Source: Bacteroidota bacterium
GTDB lineage: Bacteria; Bacteroidota; Bacteroidia; Cytophagales; Cyclobacteriaceae
Direction of reading: 5' to 3'
Length of the DNA stretch: 64,000 bases
NCBI GenBank assembly: GCA_016866235.1
Contig: VGMW01000001.1
Location: 62,001-126,000, forward strand
This document shows positions 63,782 to 64,000 of the stretch, one piece after another (within the stretch, counting starts at the first letter, position 1; every line of letters begins with the position of its first letter). The notes beneath the pieces were generated by a model. It had not been told where the DNA came from and ran no database searches. It saw only the letters and a list, made by a program, of their open reading frames with translations. The position numbers and the translations under genes were made by a program.

Positions 63782-64000
63782 TGCTGAGATTCTACCGTAC
63801 CCCAACGCTTTTAAAAAAAATTTTCCCTGGATTGCTATGGGATTTGCCGGTAAAGGATCGTCAACTATTTCTTACGTTCGATGATGGGCCAGTACCCGGT
63901 CCAACAGACTTTGTCTTGGATCAATTGGACAGAGTCGAGGCAAAAGCAACATTCTTTTGTATTGGCGACAACATCCGTAAACATCCTGAAACATTTAACA
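63781..64000 (+). CDS. Polysaccharide deacetylase (NodB-type), 3' end cut by window edge
   Basis: First 73 codons only; ATG 63781 shares its A with the phosphatase stop TAA. Residues about 27-34 read LFLTFDDGPVPGP, the metal-binding TFDDG motif of the carbohydrate esterase 4 family, followed by FFCIGDNIRKHPE. It removes N-acetyl groups from peptidoglycan or a surface glycan. Translationally coupled to the phosphatase gene. Confidence 0.88.
   Translation, partial: MLRFYRTPTLLKKIFPGLLWDLPVKDRQLFLTFDDGPVPGPTDFVLDQLDRVEAKATFFCIGDNIRKHPETFN

Overview
The window is a gene-dense stretch of ordinary bacterial chromosome from the phylum Bacteroidota, most likely order Cytophagales (inference). Supporting signs are Bacteroidota-type promoters (TTG, 19 bases, TAnnTTTG), an almost complete lack of Shine-Dalgarno sequences, a eukaryote-like prolyl-tRNA synthetase, a short-chain-dehydrogenase-type threonine dehydrogenase paired with kbl, and lineage families such as DUF4292, the BT_3928-type DoxX protein, BatD and a RemB/Wzi-like barrel. 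I count 62 protein genes (two cut by the window edges) and one tRNA. I see no insertion sequence, prophage, CRISPR array, integron or plasmid gene, and no gene-free stretch over about 310 bases.

Layout. 0-10 kb: dihydroorotase (5' truncated), tRNA-His, a dienelactone-hydrolase-like protein, a di-haem peroxidase lipoprotein, acetyl-CoA synthetase, a ZIP metal transporter with ApbE, ruvB and queG. 10-19 kb: BatD with aroC, a ComM-type AAA protein, a lipoprotein, an MsbA-like ABC exporter and a RemB/Wzi-like barrel. 18.6-25 kb: rpmE2, a GlmU-like protein, holB, a lipoprotein cyclophilin, an RmlD-like reductase and pruA. 25-33 kb: a minus-strand envelope block (tdh, flippase, sugar nucleotidyltransferase, TPR protein, DUF4292 lipoprotein, EnvC-like protein, ArsR regulator, HAD phosphatase). 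33-42.7 kb: kbl, cdaA (c-di-AMP synthesis), an S9 peptidase, folP, a BT_3928-like protein, aroK, a FadL/OmpP1-like barrel and a Gly/Asn/Tyr-rich secreted protein. 42.8-54 kb: proS, nfeD-floA, an alpha/beta hydrolase, an NRDE protein, rnhB, a Nudix hydrolase, a MATE pump, a thioesterase, an M24 peptidase, an ABC ATPase and an atypical D-aminoacylase-like protein. 54-64 kb: a surface-polysaccharide region (four glycosyltransferases, a flippase, a methyltransferase) with ruvC inside it, then a SpoIIE/PP2C phosphatase and the start of a polysaccharide deacetylase.

Together the genes cover core metabolism (pyrimidines, chorismate, folate, proline and threonine breakdown, acetate activation), DNA repair (ruvB and ruvC in separate places) and a large share of envelope building. 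Genes run in short tight operons with start/stop overlaps. Convergent pairs usually meet within 2-7 bases with no hairpin terminator; clear terminators occur only after tRNA-His, rpmE2 and floA.

I did not find a convincing undescribed system. The most useful leads are three textbook Bacteroidota promoters (including a divergent pair), TAnnTTTG boxes only 3-5 bases before start codons that suggest near-leaderless mRNAs, several enzymes whose metal-ligand residues are missing or replaced (dihydroorotase, D-aminoacylase-like protein, EnvC-like LytM domain), a GlmU-like protein without the pyrophosphorylase loop, and small conserved-looking unknown proteins beside queG, kbl and the dienelactone hydrolase.
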